DNA from: Anaerolineae bacterium
Lineage (GTDB): Bacteria; Chloroflexota; Anaerolineae; UBA4142; SHND01
Direction: 5' to 3'
Length of the DNA: 64,000 nt
Assembly: GCA_021463195.1 (NCBI GenBank)
Contig: JAJTXZ010000008.1
Coordinates: 37,946 to 101,945 of the forward strand
A program made the translations under genes and the position numbers. The notes beneath the pieces are model-generated. The model did not search any database. It was not told the DNA's origin and saw only the letters and a list, made by a program, of their open reading frames with translations. Shown piece by piece: positions 1-9,237 of this stretch; within the stretch, counting starts at the first letter, position 1; each line of letters begins with the position of its first letter.

Positions 1-701
1 TCGCGCCACTGTACCAACAACGCTAGCCAAGCATCATTCAAATCCGCCGCCGCGCTGACCAACACTTCATCCACTTTTGACATGGGTAGCGCGCGCGCCG
101 TTTCAGGCGTCGCCTTGGGGTCAAATTGCGCGACCACGCGATAATAATTCGGCGCATGTTCGCGCAGCGCCTGTGACAATACCCGCGCGCTTTCGTCCCC
201 CGCTACAATCACGACGCGCCGCGCCAAAGGGCCCGCTCCCATTGCCAGCGCCACCGCGCCGCGCCACAGCGTCAAACTCGCCGCCGCGAGCAGCGCAAAA
301 AAAACAATCAAATGACGCGGCAGCGTTTGCGGCGCCGCAATGAAATATAATGCCAAATACACGGCGAAAACGCCCGCCACCGCGCCCCACGTCGCGCGCA
401 CCGCGCGGCGCGGCAGTCCCGCCACGCGCAAATCGTACAAATCCAAGAGCTGCGCCATCACAAACCATAACGCCGACAAAAAAATAAACCAGCCCAAATA
501 CGTATCCCACGACGCCACCGCCAACCACCAGGTGGAGCGCTGCACACCCAACCACAACGCGCCGAGCGCGGCGAGATTAACCCCGACGAGATCGCCAAAA
601 AGCAGCAGCCACCGCACCTGCGAACGCTGCCACGAATGCCGCGCCGCGCGCGTGTCAGAACGCGCGCGGGCAGTTGAATCCAAACGCTTGCGCGATTGCA
701 T
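1..701 (-). CDS. Phosphoglycosyl transferase, N-terminal part (runs off window)
   Basis: The frame opens at an ATG at 701 and stays open to the window edge (233 codons, C-terminus missing). The visible part has a basic N-terminus, several hydrophobic segments and then an NAD-fold-like stretch beginning RRVVIVAGDESARVLSQ. This is the usual architecture of the membrane and CoA-binding-like N-terminal half of polyprenyl glycosylphosphotransferases (WbaP/EpsE type), which transfer a sugar phosphate to undecaprenyl phosphate. The catalytic C-terminal domain lies outside the window, so activity cannot be judged. It lies 5 bp downstream of the next gene and is probably co-transcribed with it. The family call rests on architecture and on the similar organisation of the complete gene at 17665-19086. 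Confidence 0.75.
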   Translation of the reverse strand, partial: MQSRKRLDSTARARSDTRAARHSWQRSQVRWLLLFGDLVGVNLAALGALWLGVQRSTWWLAVASWDTYLGWFIFLSALWFVMAQLLDLYDLRVAGLPRRAVRATWGAVAGVFAVYLALYFIAAPQTLPRHLIVFFALLAAASLTLWRGAVALAMGAGPLARRVVIVAGDESARVLSQALREHAPNYYRVVAQFDPKATPETARALPMSKVDEVLVSAAADLNDAWLALLVQWR

Positions 702-706
702 AATTC

Positions 707-1555
707 TCAAACGCGCGGCGCCGCCATCCGTTCAGAATCCGGCGCGCCGCGCGCGTCTTGGATGCGCGGCCGAGTGAACAAATATTTATGCTTCCAAAAA
801 TAACGCGCCAAATCGCGCGCGTGCAGCAACGCCAATTTTGAAAACGGGCGCTGCCGCGTCACGCGCTGTTCGATATGCGTCACCACCGCGTGCGGCACAT
901 ACATTACGCGCCAACCCTGTCGCCACAACCGAATACAATAATCCACGTCTTCCGGTCCGTAAAAAAAACACGCGTCCAACGCGCCGACCTCTTGATACGC
1001 CGCGCGGCGAATAATTTGACACGCGCCAATGACATAATCCACCGCGCGCGGCGCGCGATGGTCATAGCCGACGAGCATCTCATCCGCCAGCGCCGCTTGC
1101 GCCCGACGCATTGGAAGACGGCGCAACAGTTTGCTCCACACTGTCGGCAGTTTGCGGCACGTCAACTGCAAATTGCCTTGCGCGTCCTGCAAACGCGGCC
1201 CCGCCAAACCGACGCGCGCGTTCGCCTCCATAAAACGCGTTAGATTCACCAACGCATCTTGGGTAACAAGAGTGTCCGTATCCAACAACATCAAATAACG
1301 TCCGCGCGCCGCCGTCAATCCTTGATTGCGCGCAGGCGCGACGCCGCGATTTTTCGCGTTATGAATTTTTCGCAGCGTAATCGTTTTGTCCGCGCGTTCT
1401 GGCAGCGCGTATTCCGCCGCATTTAACGTGATGCCATTTTCCACCAAAATAATTTCCATCGTCAGCTCTTGCTGCGCGCGCGCCAACGCCGCAAGACACG
1501 CCGACAAATACGCGCGGTCTTGCCAAACTAACAAAATAATAGAAAGATCGCACAT
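707..1555 (-). CDS. Glycosyltransferase family 2
   Basis: A 282-residue GT-A enzyme that should transfer a sugar from a nucleotide donor to a growing lipid-linked repeat unit at the inner membrane face. The N-terminus LSIILLVW is the first strand of the fold. ILVEN follows, and NRGVAPARNQGL near residue 69 leads into the metal-binding DXD motif (LDTDT, residues 91-95). PEDVDYCIRLWRQGW near 201 is the acceptor or catalytic-base region typical of rhamnosyltransferase-like GT2 proteins. It lies 38 bp downstream of the GT4 gene at 1594-2742 and 5 bp upstream of the phosphoglycosyl transferase fragment. The sugar cannot be predicted. Confidence 0.88.
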   Translation of the reverse strand: MCDLSIILLVWQDRAYLSACLAALARAQQELTMEIILVENGITLNAAEYALPERADKTITLRKIHNAKNRGVAPARNQGLTAARGRYLMLLDTDTLVTQDALVNLTRFMEANARVGLAGPRLQDAQGNLQLTCRKLPTVWSKLLRRLPMRRAQAALADEMLVGYDHRAPRAVDYVIGACQIIRRAAYQEVGALDACFFYGPEDVDYCIRLWRQGWRVMYVPHAVVTHIEQRVTRQRPFSKLALLHARDLARYFWKHKYLFTRPRIQDARGAPDSERMAAPRV

Positions 1556-1593
1556 GAGACAGCTTGCTCAAGCTGCCGCGCGCTGTCTATCGG

Positions 1594-2742
1594 CTAGCGC
1601 ACGGCATGCAATACTTGGGAAATTCGCCGCGCGCTCGCTGTCCATGAAAATTCTTGCGCGCGCTGCCAACCTTGCGCGCGCAAACGCGCCGCTAGCGCGT
1701 CATCGGTCAATACGCGCGCCATCGCATCCGCCCACGCCCGCTCATCCAGCGGATCCACCGCAATGCCCGCGCGCTGCCCTGACCACACTTTGCCCAACAC
1801 TTCGGGCAGCGCGGACACATTCGAAACCAACGTCGGCGCGCCACATGCCATCGCTTCAAGCGGCGGCATGCCAAAACCTTCATACAACGACGGATACACA
1901 AATAGATCCGCCAGCGAATACAACGCCGCGCGGTCTTGGTCCTCCACAAATCCAATCAAGTGAAAGCCCGTCGCGGCGCTGCGTTGAATTTCGTTTTCAA
2001 TTTCGCGCACACCCCATCCGCGCGCCCCCGCCAACACGAGCTGCTGCGGCAAATCAGGCCGCGCGCGTTTCATTTGACTGTAGGCGCGAATCAAGCGCGG
2101 CAAATTTTTTCCCGGTTCGAGCGTGCCGAGATACAAAATAAAACGTTCGGGCAAGCTGTACGCGTCGCGCACGCGCGCTAATTCCGCCGCGTCCGTTACG
2201 CGCGTCAAGCCCGGTTCGACGGCAGGTTCGGCGATAAAAATTTTTTCCGGCGGCACGCGCGCCGCGCGCGCGATTTCGCGCCGCGAGTTCTCCGAGATTG
2301 TAACGATCGCGCGCGCGCGCCGCGCGGCGTACCGCGACATCCATCGCACATACGCATTGCGCGCGCGCGGATATTTCGTCACGTCCGCGTGTTCGGCAAT
2401 CATATCATAAATCACCGTGACCTCTGCGCCGCGCCACGCCAGCGGCACGGCCACGGATGGCGTAAACAACACATCAATCTCGCGTTGATACAACTGCAGC
2501 GGCAAAACAATTTGCTCGTACGCAATGCGCGCGCCGCGCGCGGCAGGCAGCTCGACGCGCGCGCGCGTCACATTCGCCGCGTCAGATTCAAAATGCGGCG
2601 CGGCGCGCGACGACACAAAAAAAACATATTCCGCGCGCGCGTCGAGCCGCGTCAATTCGCGCAAAATATTTTTGGTATAACGTCCCGCGCCCGCGAGCTG
2701 CGCGCGAAATGGCAAAAGATTTACGGCAATCCGCATACACAA
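1594..2742 (-). CDS. Glycosyltransferase family 4
   Basis: A 382-residue GT-B enzyme of the mannosyltransferase-like GT4 group. The N-terminal glycine-rich loop LAGAGRYTKN (residues 16-25) binds the phosphate or acceptor. The C-terminal donor domain begins near FILYLGTLEPGKNLPRLI (201). The EX7E nucleotide-sugar motif is EGFGMPPLE (288-296), followed by AMACG. Length is normal for the family. Two in-frame ATGs (2742 and 2736) are possible starts. It is the most upstream gene of the leftmost minus-strand group; the next gene to the right (2886-4265) is on the other strand and transcribed divergently. The product is probably cytoplasmic or peripheral to the membrane. Donor and acceptor are unknown. 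Confidence 0.9.
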   Translation of the reverse strand: MCMRIAVNLLPFRAQLAGAGRYTKNILRELTRLDARAEYVFFVSSRAAPHFESDAANVTRARVELPAARGARIAYEQIVLPLQLYQREIDVLFTPSVAVPLAWRGAEVTVIYDMIAEHADVTKYPRARNAYVRWMSRYAARRARAIVTISENSRREIARAARVPPEKIFIAEPAVEPGLTRVTDAAELARVRDAYSLPERFILYLGTLEPGKNLPRLIRAYSQMKRARPDLPQQLVLAGARGWGVREIENEIQRSAATGFHLIGFVEDQDRAALYSLADLFVYPSLYEGFGMPPLEAMACGAPTLVSNVSALPEVLGKVWSGQRAGIAVDPLDERAWADAMARVLTDDALAARLRAQGWQRAQEFSWTASARRISQVLHAVR

Positions 2743-2814
2743 TCCTGCGCGCGCGGCGCCGCGTCATTGTTTATTCCAAAGCTTATTCGCATATCTTGCG
2801 ATTCCTATAACGTC

Positions 2815-2844
2815 TTGACTATGCGATCACAACGGATGTACACT
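2815..2844 (+). promoter_or_regulatory. Candidate sigma-70-type promoter for the propeller gene
   Basis: TTGACT (2815-2820) is separated by 18 bp from TACACT (2839-2844), about 40 bp before the start codon at 2886. The match to consensus is 5/6 and 4/6. It lies in the 140-bp divergent gap between the minus-strand array and the plus-strand gene. Inferred from sequence only. Confidence 0.4.
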
Positions 2845-2885
2845 GTTATACGAGAGTGAGAGCTTGGTTTTAGATTGGAGTTATG

Positions 2886-4265
2886 ATGAATATATTTATA
2901 CGTCTCGCCAGCATAACGCTTGGCGTGGCATATCTTTTGTTTGGCTTGGGACGCGGTCCGTTCCCCGTCTCCTCTGCGCACGCGGCGTCAGATTCTTGTC
3001 AACTCACCTGGACCTCTATCAGTGTCCCGCAAGCCAGCGCGCGCGATGAATTGAACGATGTATACGCGCCAAGCGCCAACGACGTTTGGGCGGTCGGCAC
3101 GGCGGACGGCGCGACGTTGACCGAACATTGGGACGGCGCGACATGGAATATTGTGCCAAGTCCCAACGCGCCAAGCGGCGCCAATGTTTTATTCGGCGTC
3201 TATGGCAGCGCGTCGGATAATGTGTGGGCAGTCGGGCGCAATCAGATTTCAGACACTGAAACGCGCGCGCTGTTACTCCATTGGGACGGCAGCGCGTGGA
3301 ATATGCTCCCTGAACCTTTGCCCAACGTCAATTATTGGCTCGCCGATGTAAGCGGTTCAAGCGCGAACGATGTGTGGGCTGTCGGAACCTATTTCGAGAA
3401 CGCGGACATTAAAAATCTCGTCTTGCATTGGGACGGCAGCGCGTGGTCCCAAAAACCGATTTCAGCTCCTCCCACACAATCTCTATATACTTTGAATGCC
3501 CTCGCCATCATCGCGCCCAATGATATTTGGGCGGCTGGCGCGGGACTGTATCATTGGGACGGCGCGGCGTGGCAACTAAAAAAGAACAGTAACGCGCGAG
3601 CCGTGACTGCCTTTGCGGCAAACGATGTTTGGTTTACCGGCGCGGGCATTAACGGTTTTTTGCATTGGAATGGCGCGCGGTGGCAGACATTTGCGCCGGA
3701 CAACTCGATGTACGTCGGCGAGTTTGTCGCGCTCGACGGCGCGGCGGCTAATAATATCTATGCGGTTGGCAGCGCGGTCGCGCACGGTTCGCTCGGCGTG
3801 AGCCAACATTTTAACGGCACGCGCTGGCGCGAGGTCGCGATTCCCGCGGCAAATCGCAACACAAATTTGAACGGCATCAGCGTCGTCTCCGCCACTGACG
3901 TATGGGTGGTCGGTTCATTTGACAGTTTTTTGCCGCCGTCCGCCGCGCGCAGTCTAGTTTTGCGCGGCACATTACCTTGCGCCAACCCGCCATCCAGAAC
4001 CCCCACGTTATTGTCACCGCCGAATCGCGGCGTTATCAAAATCGCGCGCCCGACGCTCGATTGGCGCGACATGAAACAAGCTACCTCTTATCGCGTGCAG
4101 CTTCGCGCCGTATTCGGCACATGGCAGAACACCGCGAACGTTACTGAATCGCAATATAAAACGCCAAAACTCGCGCGCGGCATGACGTATCGCTGGCGCG
4201 TGCGCGCGTGCAATGTTAACGGCTGCGGCAAATGGAGCGAATATTTTACATTCACATTAAATTAG
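2886..4265 (+). CDS. Secreted seven-repeat beta-propeller-like protein with C-terminal FN3-like domain
   Basis: A 459-residue exported protein and the only plus-strand gene in the first 46 kb. The second of two tandem ATGs is chosen because GGAG (2877-2880) lies 5 nt before it and only 2 nt before the first. A signal peptide runs to about SSAHA. Seven imperfect repeats follow (near residues 66, 113, 162, 213, 247, 291 and 338), each with a DVWAVG-like strand then an LHWDG.AW-like strand, which suggests a seven-bladed propeller. The last 85 residues (SYRVQLRA, TYRWRVRACNVNGC) resemble a fibronectin type III-like module. Similar DVWAVG-repeat proteins are usually unannotated secreted proteins. 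Its stop overlaps the 3' end of the convergent gene (4262). Function is unknown; carbohydrate or surface binding is a guess. Confidence 0.85.
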   Translation: MNIFIRLASITLGVAYLLFGLGRGPFPVSSAHAASDSCQLTWTSISVPQASARDELNDVYAPSANDVWAVGTADGATLTEHWDGATWNIVPSPNAPSGANVLFGVYGSASDNVWAVGRNQISDTETRALLLHWDGSAWNMLPEPLPNVNYWLADVSGSSANDVWAVGTYFENADIKNLVLHWDGSAWSQKPISAPPTQSLYTLNALAIIAPNDIWAAGAGLYHWDGAAWQLKKNSNARAVTAFAANDVWFTGAGINGFLHWNGARWQTFAPDNSMYVGEFVALDGAAANNIYAVGSAVAHGSLGVSQHFNGTRWREVAIPAANRNTNLNGISVVSATDVWVVGSFDSFLPPSAARSLVLRGTLPCANPPSRTPTLLSPPNRGVIKIARPTLDWRDMKQATSYRVQLRAVFGTWQNTANVTESQYKTPKLARGMTYRWRVRACNVNGCGKWSEYFTFTLN

Positions 4266-5368
4266 CGCGCGTGTTCTAAAATCGTTTGCATCTTGCGCGC
4301 CTGCTGCGCGCGCGTGAAATAGCGCGTCGCGCGCGCGCAGGCGCGTTCGCCCAAAACGCGCCGCGCGTCATCATCGCGTAACAATCTCGACACGGCATGG
4401 GTCAATGCGTCGCTATCACGCGGCGGAATCAATATCCCGCATTCGCCATCCGACAACGCTTCGCGCACGCCGCCCACATCCGTCGCCACAATCGCGCGCG
4501 CCGCTGCCATCGCTTCCACTACCGCCACAGGAAAACCTTCCGTGTCCGAGGACAGCGCAAAAACATCCATCGCCTGCAACAAATGCGATACATCCTCGCG
4601 CTGTCCTGTAAACACGATGCTTTCATTTTGAAAACGCGTTTGCAGCGCGTCGCGCTCCGGTCCGTCGCCGACGACCAGAAATTTCACCTCCGACATCACG
4701 CGCGCGATATTTTGCGCGGCGGTCAAAAACAGCGCGACATTTTTTTCCGGCGCCAATCGGCTGACCGTCCCCACCACCCGCGTTGTTTCGCTCCAGCCAA
4801 AAGATAGCTTTACCGCGCGCGCCACCGCCGCATCCGCGCGAAAATTTTCCACGGCAACGCCATTATAGACAACATGAATTTTTTCCGTCGCGTTGGGAAC
4901 AAGCTTGGAAAATTGTTTTTGAATCGTCGCGCTCACGACAATGAGCGCGCGCGCGTCTCGAATCAGACGCCGCAACATCCGCCCATTCGGCAAAACGCTA
5001 TTGTGTTCGTACCACACCGCCGGCACACCCGCGAGTTTTGCCGCAGCCAGACACGCCAAAAACGAATACGCGCCGTTGGCGAGCGTCACCTGCGGTCGAA
5101 ATTCGCGCATGATGGCGCATAGCGCGCGCGTGGGCGCGACGCGCCGCGCCATATTCCACAGCATCCCACGCGTCTTGTCAATCGCGCCCAAATCCATTTC
5201 GATGCACGGAACGTAGGGGCGCGCGCGCGACGCAAACGCCGCGCCGCGCGAACATACGACCAACGGTTCGATAGCCGCTTGCTGCGCTTGCCATTCTGTC
5301 AGCGCGTTCAACAGCGCGACCTGACCCCCGCCAAAAATAGTTTTATGTTCAACGCACAGCAAACGCAT
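4262..5368 (-). CDS. Glycosyltransferase family 4
   Basis: A 368-residue GT-B glycosyltransferase. The start is the ATG at 5368 (MRLLCVEHKT), because the glycine-rich loop IFGGGQVALLNAL follows directly, as expected for the GT4 N-terminal domain. The open frame continues upstream only through the coding region of the neighbour. Donor-domain signatures are VVGTVSRLAPEKN (near 198) and the EX7E motif EGFPVAVVE (277-285). The start overlaps the end of the upstream gene (5349-6533) by 20 bp, a spacing seen several times in this array, so the two are likely translationally coupled. The acceptor is unknown. Confidence 0.9.
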   Translation of the reverse strand: MRLLCVEHKTIFGGGQVALLNALTEWQAQQAAIEPLVVCSRGAAFASRARPYVPCIEMDLGAIDKTRGMLWNMARRVAPTRALCAIMREFRPQVTLANGAYSFLACLAAAKLAGVPAVWYEHNSVLPNGRMLRRLIRDARALIVVSATIQKQFSKLVPNATEKIHVVYNGVAVENFRADAAVARAVKLSFGWSETTRVVGTVSRLAPEKNVALFLTAAQNIARVMSEVKFLVVGDGPERDALQTRFQNESIVFTGQREDVSHLLQAMDVFALSSDTEGFPVAVVEAMAAARAIVATDVGGVREALSDGECGILIPPRDSDALTHAVSRLLRDDDARRVLGERACARATRYFTRAQQARKMQTILEHAR

Positions 5369-6533
5369 CACGCGCCTCTTGATACAACGCTTCATATTGC
5401 GCGACCGTATTTGTCCAGTCGTGACGCAGCGCCCACGCGCGCGCGTTTTTTTCCAACGCGCGCCGTCGAGTTTCATCGCGCAAAATTTCCACGCACGTCT
5501 TGGTGAATTCATTCGCGTCTTGCGCCACCAACAACTCAATGCCATCGCGCGCGGCGATACCTTCAAGCGCCGCTGGCGTCGCCACCAAGACTTTTGCCAA
5601 TGCCAATATCTCCAACGTCTTGAATTTCATGCCGCCCGCATCCAACATCGGCGCGACCATGATGCTGTGCGCCGCCACCAGCGGACGAACATCGTCCACC
5701 GTGCCGCTCACCCGAATCCGCGAGTCGCGCGTCAGCGCGCGAACTTCGACGGATGGATTGCGCCCAATCACTGTAAAACGCGCGTTCGGCTGCTCGCGCG
5801 CGATGCGCGGCAAAATTGTTTTGGCAAAATACAACGCCGCCGCCTGATTAGGCGCGTAATCCATCGCGCCCAAAAAACCGATGCTGTCCGACAAAACGGG
5901 TGTCGCCTGCGGCGCAAAATAAACTGTATCCACGCCATTGGGAATCACGCGCGCGGACAATGCCGCATCGAACGCTTGCAACGCTGCGCGCTCGCGTTCG
6001 GTTACGACGCATACGCGGGTAGCGCGCGCGTAAAAACGCGTTTCATACTCGCGCATTTTTGGCATCTGCGCGCGCAGCAGCAGCCGCAGGCGCCAATCCG
6101 ACGCTCGGCGCGCGCGCGCTTGCAGCTGCGGCGTCAACGCGTCGTGCGCCGCTAACGCCGTCGGCGTCCGCGCCAGCGCGTCCGCGTATTGCGCCATGAT
6201 ACCCGTATCGAGATGCGCGACGTGAATATTTTCGCGCGCGGCGATTTCAGACAGCGCCGCGCGCAGTTCCGCCGACGCGCCCACACGCGCCCACAATGGC
6301 AGCGCGTCAAAAAAACTATACGCCCATTTGCGCCAACGCGGCGCGACGGATTGCGCGAAAAAATACGCTTTTTGAAAATAGGGCTGCGGCGTTTTAACGA
6401 CGGGCGGCGCGGTCAACGTCGCCAGCGTCAGCGTATGGCGCGACGCCAAGCCGCGCGCGAGATTCGCCACCATCAATTCGGCGCCATTGCGCGGCGGAAA
6501 CGGCGGCGTGGGCGTGACAAACAAAAGATTCAT
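5349..6533 (-). CDS. Glycosyltransferase family 4 (TIGR03087-like)
   Basis: A 394-residue GT-B enzyme. The N-terminus MNLLFVTPTPPFPPRNGAEL, followed by LARGLASRHTLTLATL, resembles the group of sugar transferases found in exosortase/PEP-CTERM polysaccharide loci. The donor domain carries DSIGFLGAMDYAPNQAA and later MVAPMLDAGGMKFKTLEILA, where the usual EX7E is replaced by a G.KFK.LE version typical of this subgroup. It shares an ATGA stop/start overlap (6530-6533) with the downstream part of its upstream neighbour, and overlaps the next gene by 20 bp. It should act in the cytoplasm on a polyprenyl-linked intermediate. Confidence 0.88.
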   Translation of the reverse strand: MNLLFVTPTPPFPPRNGAELMVANLARGLASRHTLTLATLTAPPVVKTPQPYFQKAYFFAQSVAPRWRKWAYSFFDALPLWARVGASAELRAALSEIAARENIHVAHLDTGIMAQYADALARTPTALAAHDALTPQLQARARRASDWRLRLLLRAQMPKMREYETRFYARATRVCVVTERERAALQAFDAALSARVIPNGVDTVYFAPQATPVLSDSIGFLGAMDYAPNQAAALYFAKTILPRIAREQPNARFTVIGRNPSVEVRALTRDSRIRVSGTVDDVRPLVAAHSIMVAPMLDAGGMKFKTLEILALAKVLVATPAALEGIAARDGIELLVAQDANEFTKTCVEILRDETRRRALEKNARAWALRHDWTNTVAQYEALYQEARDAFAVR

Positions 6534-7675
6534 TTCAAAAGCGCGCGATAAATTTCTTGCAAACGCGCGACGCTGTCACGCAGCGCAAAAGCTTGGTCCA
6601 CGCGCGCGCGCGCGTGGACGCCCATCCGCGCGCGCAACGCGGCATCGCCCAACAGTTGATTTACGCGCGCGGCGAGCGCGTCCGCATCGCGCGGCGGCAC
6701 AAGAAAACCGGTCGCGCCGTCTATAATCGTTTCGGAAGGGCCGCCGACATTCGTGCTTATGACGGGAATGCCGCATGCCATCGCTTCGAGATTAGCCATG
6801 CCATAGGTTTCAAAATCGGACGGACACACGAGCAAAGAGCTTGCGCGCAAAATGCGCGGAATGTCGCGGCGAAAACCGCAAAAAATCACGGCGGCGCGCA
6901 GACGCGCGTCGCCCAGCACGCGTTCGCGCGTCATCCGCCGCGTTTCGTTCGCGTCATCCGTTTCAAACGCGGTATCGCCGACAAATAAAAAACGCGCGTT
7001 CGAAAAAGCGTCCAAAATTTTCGGCGCGGCATTCAAAAAATTTTCGTGACCCTTGACCGATTGAAAACGCGCGAGCAGCGTGACAAGCGGCGCGGACGCG
7101 TCAATTTGAAATTCGCGCAAAAAAGTTTCATCGCGCGCGCCCGGCGAAAAAAGATGGGTGTCCACGCCAAAAGGCAGCACGCTGATTTTTTTTTCGAGGC
7201 GCGCATTCGTCGTCGTCAAACATTTTTTCAAATATCGCGTCGGCGTAATAATGCGCGTTAAAAGTTTTTCATAGAACACGCTCTTCCAGCCGCGCTCCGC
7301 CTGCCACCAACTCCAACATGTCCACACCACCGGAATGCGGCGCAGTTTGGCAAGCGGCGCGACATAGTACGCCGATTCGGGGTCGTTGCAATGAATCAAG
7401 CTTGGCGCGAACGCATTCAGGTACGCATTGAGACGCGGAAAAAAATCGAACGACGCCACCGGCGCGATGCCGCGAAAATGCGGCAGACGAAAGGGCATCA
7501 CCTCTGCGGCGATTCCGCGCGCGCGCAATTCATCCACAAACGCGCCCGGGGTCCCGCAGATTACGCGCGGTTGAAATTCCGCGCGGTCGAGCGCGTCTAA
7601 ATTCGAGAGCAGACTGCTTTCGCCGCCGCCCAAACCGCCGAGATACGAGAGGTATAAAATAGTCCGCGCGGACAT
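6530..7675 (-). CDS. Glycosyltransferase family 4
   Basis: A 381-residue GT4 protein beginning at the ATG at 7675 (MSARTILYLSYLGGLGGGES). The glycine-rich acceptor loop GGLGGGESSLLSN fixes the N-terminus. The frame is open far upstream, but that part lies opposite-phase inside the flippase gene and encodes no sensible protein. Motifs include LLARFQSVKGHENFL (donor domain) and an EX7E-type motif in the segment ETYGMANLEAMACGIP. The stop of the flippase gene and this ATG share one base (TAATG), and the 3' end overlaps the next gene by 4 bp. It is most likely a cytoplasmic sugar transferase of the repeat-unit assembly line. Confidence 0.9.
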   Translation of the reverse strand: MSARTILYLSYLGGLGGGESSLLSNLDALDRAEFQPRVICGTPGAFVDELRARGIAAEVMPFRLPHFRGIAPVASFDFFPRLNAYLNAFAPSLIHCNDPESAYYVAPLAKLRRIPVVWTCWSWWQAERGWKSVFYEKLLTRIITPTRYLKKCLTTTNARLEKKISVLPFGVDTHLFSPGARDETFLREFQIDASAPLVTLLARFQSVKGHENFLNAAPKILDAFSNARFLFVGDTAFETDDANETRRMTRERVLGDARLRAAVIFCGFRRDIPRILRASSLLVCPSDFETYGMANLEAMACGIPVISTNVGGPSETIIDGATGFLVPPRDADALAARVNQLLGDAALRARMGVHARARVDQAFALRDSVARLQEIYRALLK

Positions 7676-9237
7676 TAGCAAAAAGGAGCGCGCGCGGCGA
7701 TATGCCGCCAGGCGGCGCGCAAGCTCGCCACACGCAATAAAAACCCTGCGGCGCAAAATAGCGCCAAGCCCATTAGCCCGCCGCCCAGCGTTTGCAGCAG
7801 CCACAACGCGATTTCGTTGTTTGTAATCATCGTCTGCAGCCATAAAGCGCACCCCAGACTGCCGCCGCCCGCCAGCGCCGCCGCCAACAGGATTTTGAAA
7901 AATTCTTGACGCGTCGCGCGCGCGTCTGTCGCGCGCAGCCGCCGCCAAAACTCGCGCGCGCCAACGCCGGCAAATACAAGGTCGCCCAAGGATGCCGCCA
8001 ACGCAACGCCGAACACACCCCATACGCCGAGCAGCGCGAAAGCCAATGCGATGCTCACGCCCGACGCGATCGCGCTCAATAGCAACGGCAAACGACGCGA
8101 TTTGAACGCGGGCAAGCCGCGCGCAATCAAACCGCCTACGCCGCGCCACGGCAATCCCAGCGCCAATCCCGCCAACACGAACGCGCTGCGCTGTGTCGCT
8201 GCCGCATCGAACGCGCCGCGCTGAAACAAGAGCGCAATCAACGGCGCGCCGAGCGTCGCCAAGAGCGCGGCGATGGGCGCCAACCACAACGTTACGCGCA
8301 GCGCGGCGCGATTCCACTGCGCGCTCGCTTGCGTATGTTGGTCTTGCGCGACTTGGGTCGCGAAATCGGGCAAATACGTCGCGCCAATCGCGCCGCCTAA
8401 CACCGCGAGCGGAATTTCGGCGAGACGTTGTCCATAACCCCACGCCGCCACGCTGCCCGCGCCGAGCGTCGAAATCAACGCGCGATTCACAATCAATTCC
8501 AGCTGTCCACTCAACGCGCCAAACATGTACGGCGGCAGATAGGTCATCAGATTCCACACGCGCGGTTGACGCAGCGCGATTTTCGCCGTCACGCGTTTCC
8601 AACGCAGCGTGCGCGCCAGCAGAAAAACTTCCAAAATTAGCAAAACCAACAGACGCCCAAACATCATCCCGCGCACGCCCTGCTCCCACCACAACACGAA
8701 AATAAAAAAGGCGCCGAGATTCAACAGCGCGACCAGAAAAGTATTTAACGCCGCCGTCGCAAAATCGCGATAGGCGAAACAAATGCCCAACAGCAAACCA
8801 GCTGTCGCGTAATAAAACAAGCTCGGCAAAATCAAACGCGCCAATTCCACCGCGAGCGCGCGCGTGTCGGGCGCAAAGCCGGGCGCCAACCATGCCATCA
8901 GCCACGGCATTGCCCACGCCAAAAGGGGCAGCGCGATCATTACCGCGCCCAAAACCCATCCGAGCAGCGAGAGCGCCATGCTCCACGCGGCGCTTTCGCC
9001 ATGCTGCGCGCGCGCCTCGATAAACATCGGCGTAAACACAATACTCAACGTGGCAAGCATCAATACATATTGCAATGATTCGGGAATCGAAATGGCGAGC
9101 GTGTACGCGTCCATTTGCGCGGTGGCGCCAAACGCGCGCGCGATGAGGATGGTGGTAAAGAATTGCAAAATCATCGCGCTAGCATTCGCCAACGCGAGGA
9201 GCGGCGTAGCGCGTCGCAGCCAACTCAGCGGGTTCAA
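7675..9237 (-). CDS. murJ: MurJ/MviN-family lipid flippase
   Basis: A 520-residue integral membrane protein with about 14 hydrophobic segments, the usual size and topology of MurJ. The N-terminal segment ends in LIARAFGATAQMDAYTLA, the family signature region (G...DAY). RAFYAL-like helices are replaced here by LFQRGAFDAAATQRSA, another conserved MurJ segment. MurJ proteins flip lipid II, and paralogues inside polysaccharide loci flip other lipid-linked oligosaccharides. Given the setting among glycosyltransferases, with 1-bp and 4-bp overlaps on either side, a role in exporting the repeat unit is likely. It could still be the housekeeping MurJ, because the rest of the genome is not visible. 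Confidence 0.85.
   Translation of the reverse strand: MNPLSWLRRATPLLALANASAMILQFFTTILIARAFGATAQMDAYTLAISIPESLQYVLMLATLSIVFTPMFIEARAQHGESAAWSMALSLLGWVLGAVMIALPLLAWAMPWLMAWLAPGFAPDTRALAVELARLILPSLFYYATAGLLLGICFAYRDFATAALNTFLVALLNLGAFFIFVLWWEQGVRGMMFGRLLVLLILEVFLLARTLRWKRVTAKIALRQPRVWNLMTYLPPYMFGALSGQLELIVNRALISTLGAGSVAAWGYGQRLAEIPLAVLGGAIGATYLPDFATQVAQDQHTQASAQWNRAALRVTLWLAPIAALLATLGAPLIALLFQRGAFDAAATQRSAFVLAGLALGLPWRGVGGLIARGLPAFKSRRLPLLLSAIASGVSIALAFALLGVWGVFGVALAASLGDLVFAGVGAREFWRRLRATDARATRQEFFKILLAAALAGGGSLGCALWLQTMITNNEIALWLLQTLGGGLMGLALFCAAGFLLRVASLRAAWRHIAARAPFC

Noticed and set aside
5379..6155. A long plus-strand open frame opposite the GT4 gene
   Set aside because: It is Arg/His/Gln-rich with no domain and mirrors the GCG/CGC codon bias of the real gene. 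Many such frames occur opposite genes across the window.
7676..8986. N-terminal extension of the GT4 gene at 6530 to give an 818-residue protein
   Set aside because: The extension is a low-complexity Arg/Ala reading of the flippase gene in another frame. The glycine-rich GT4 start at 7675 fits the family length.
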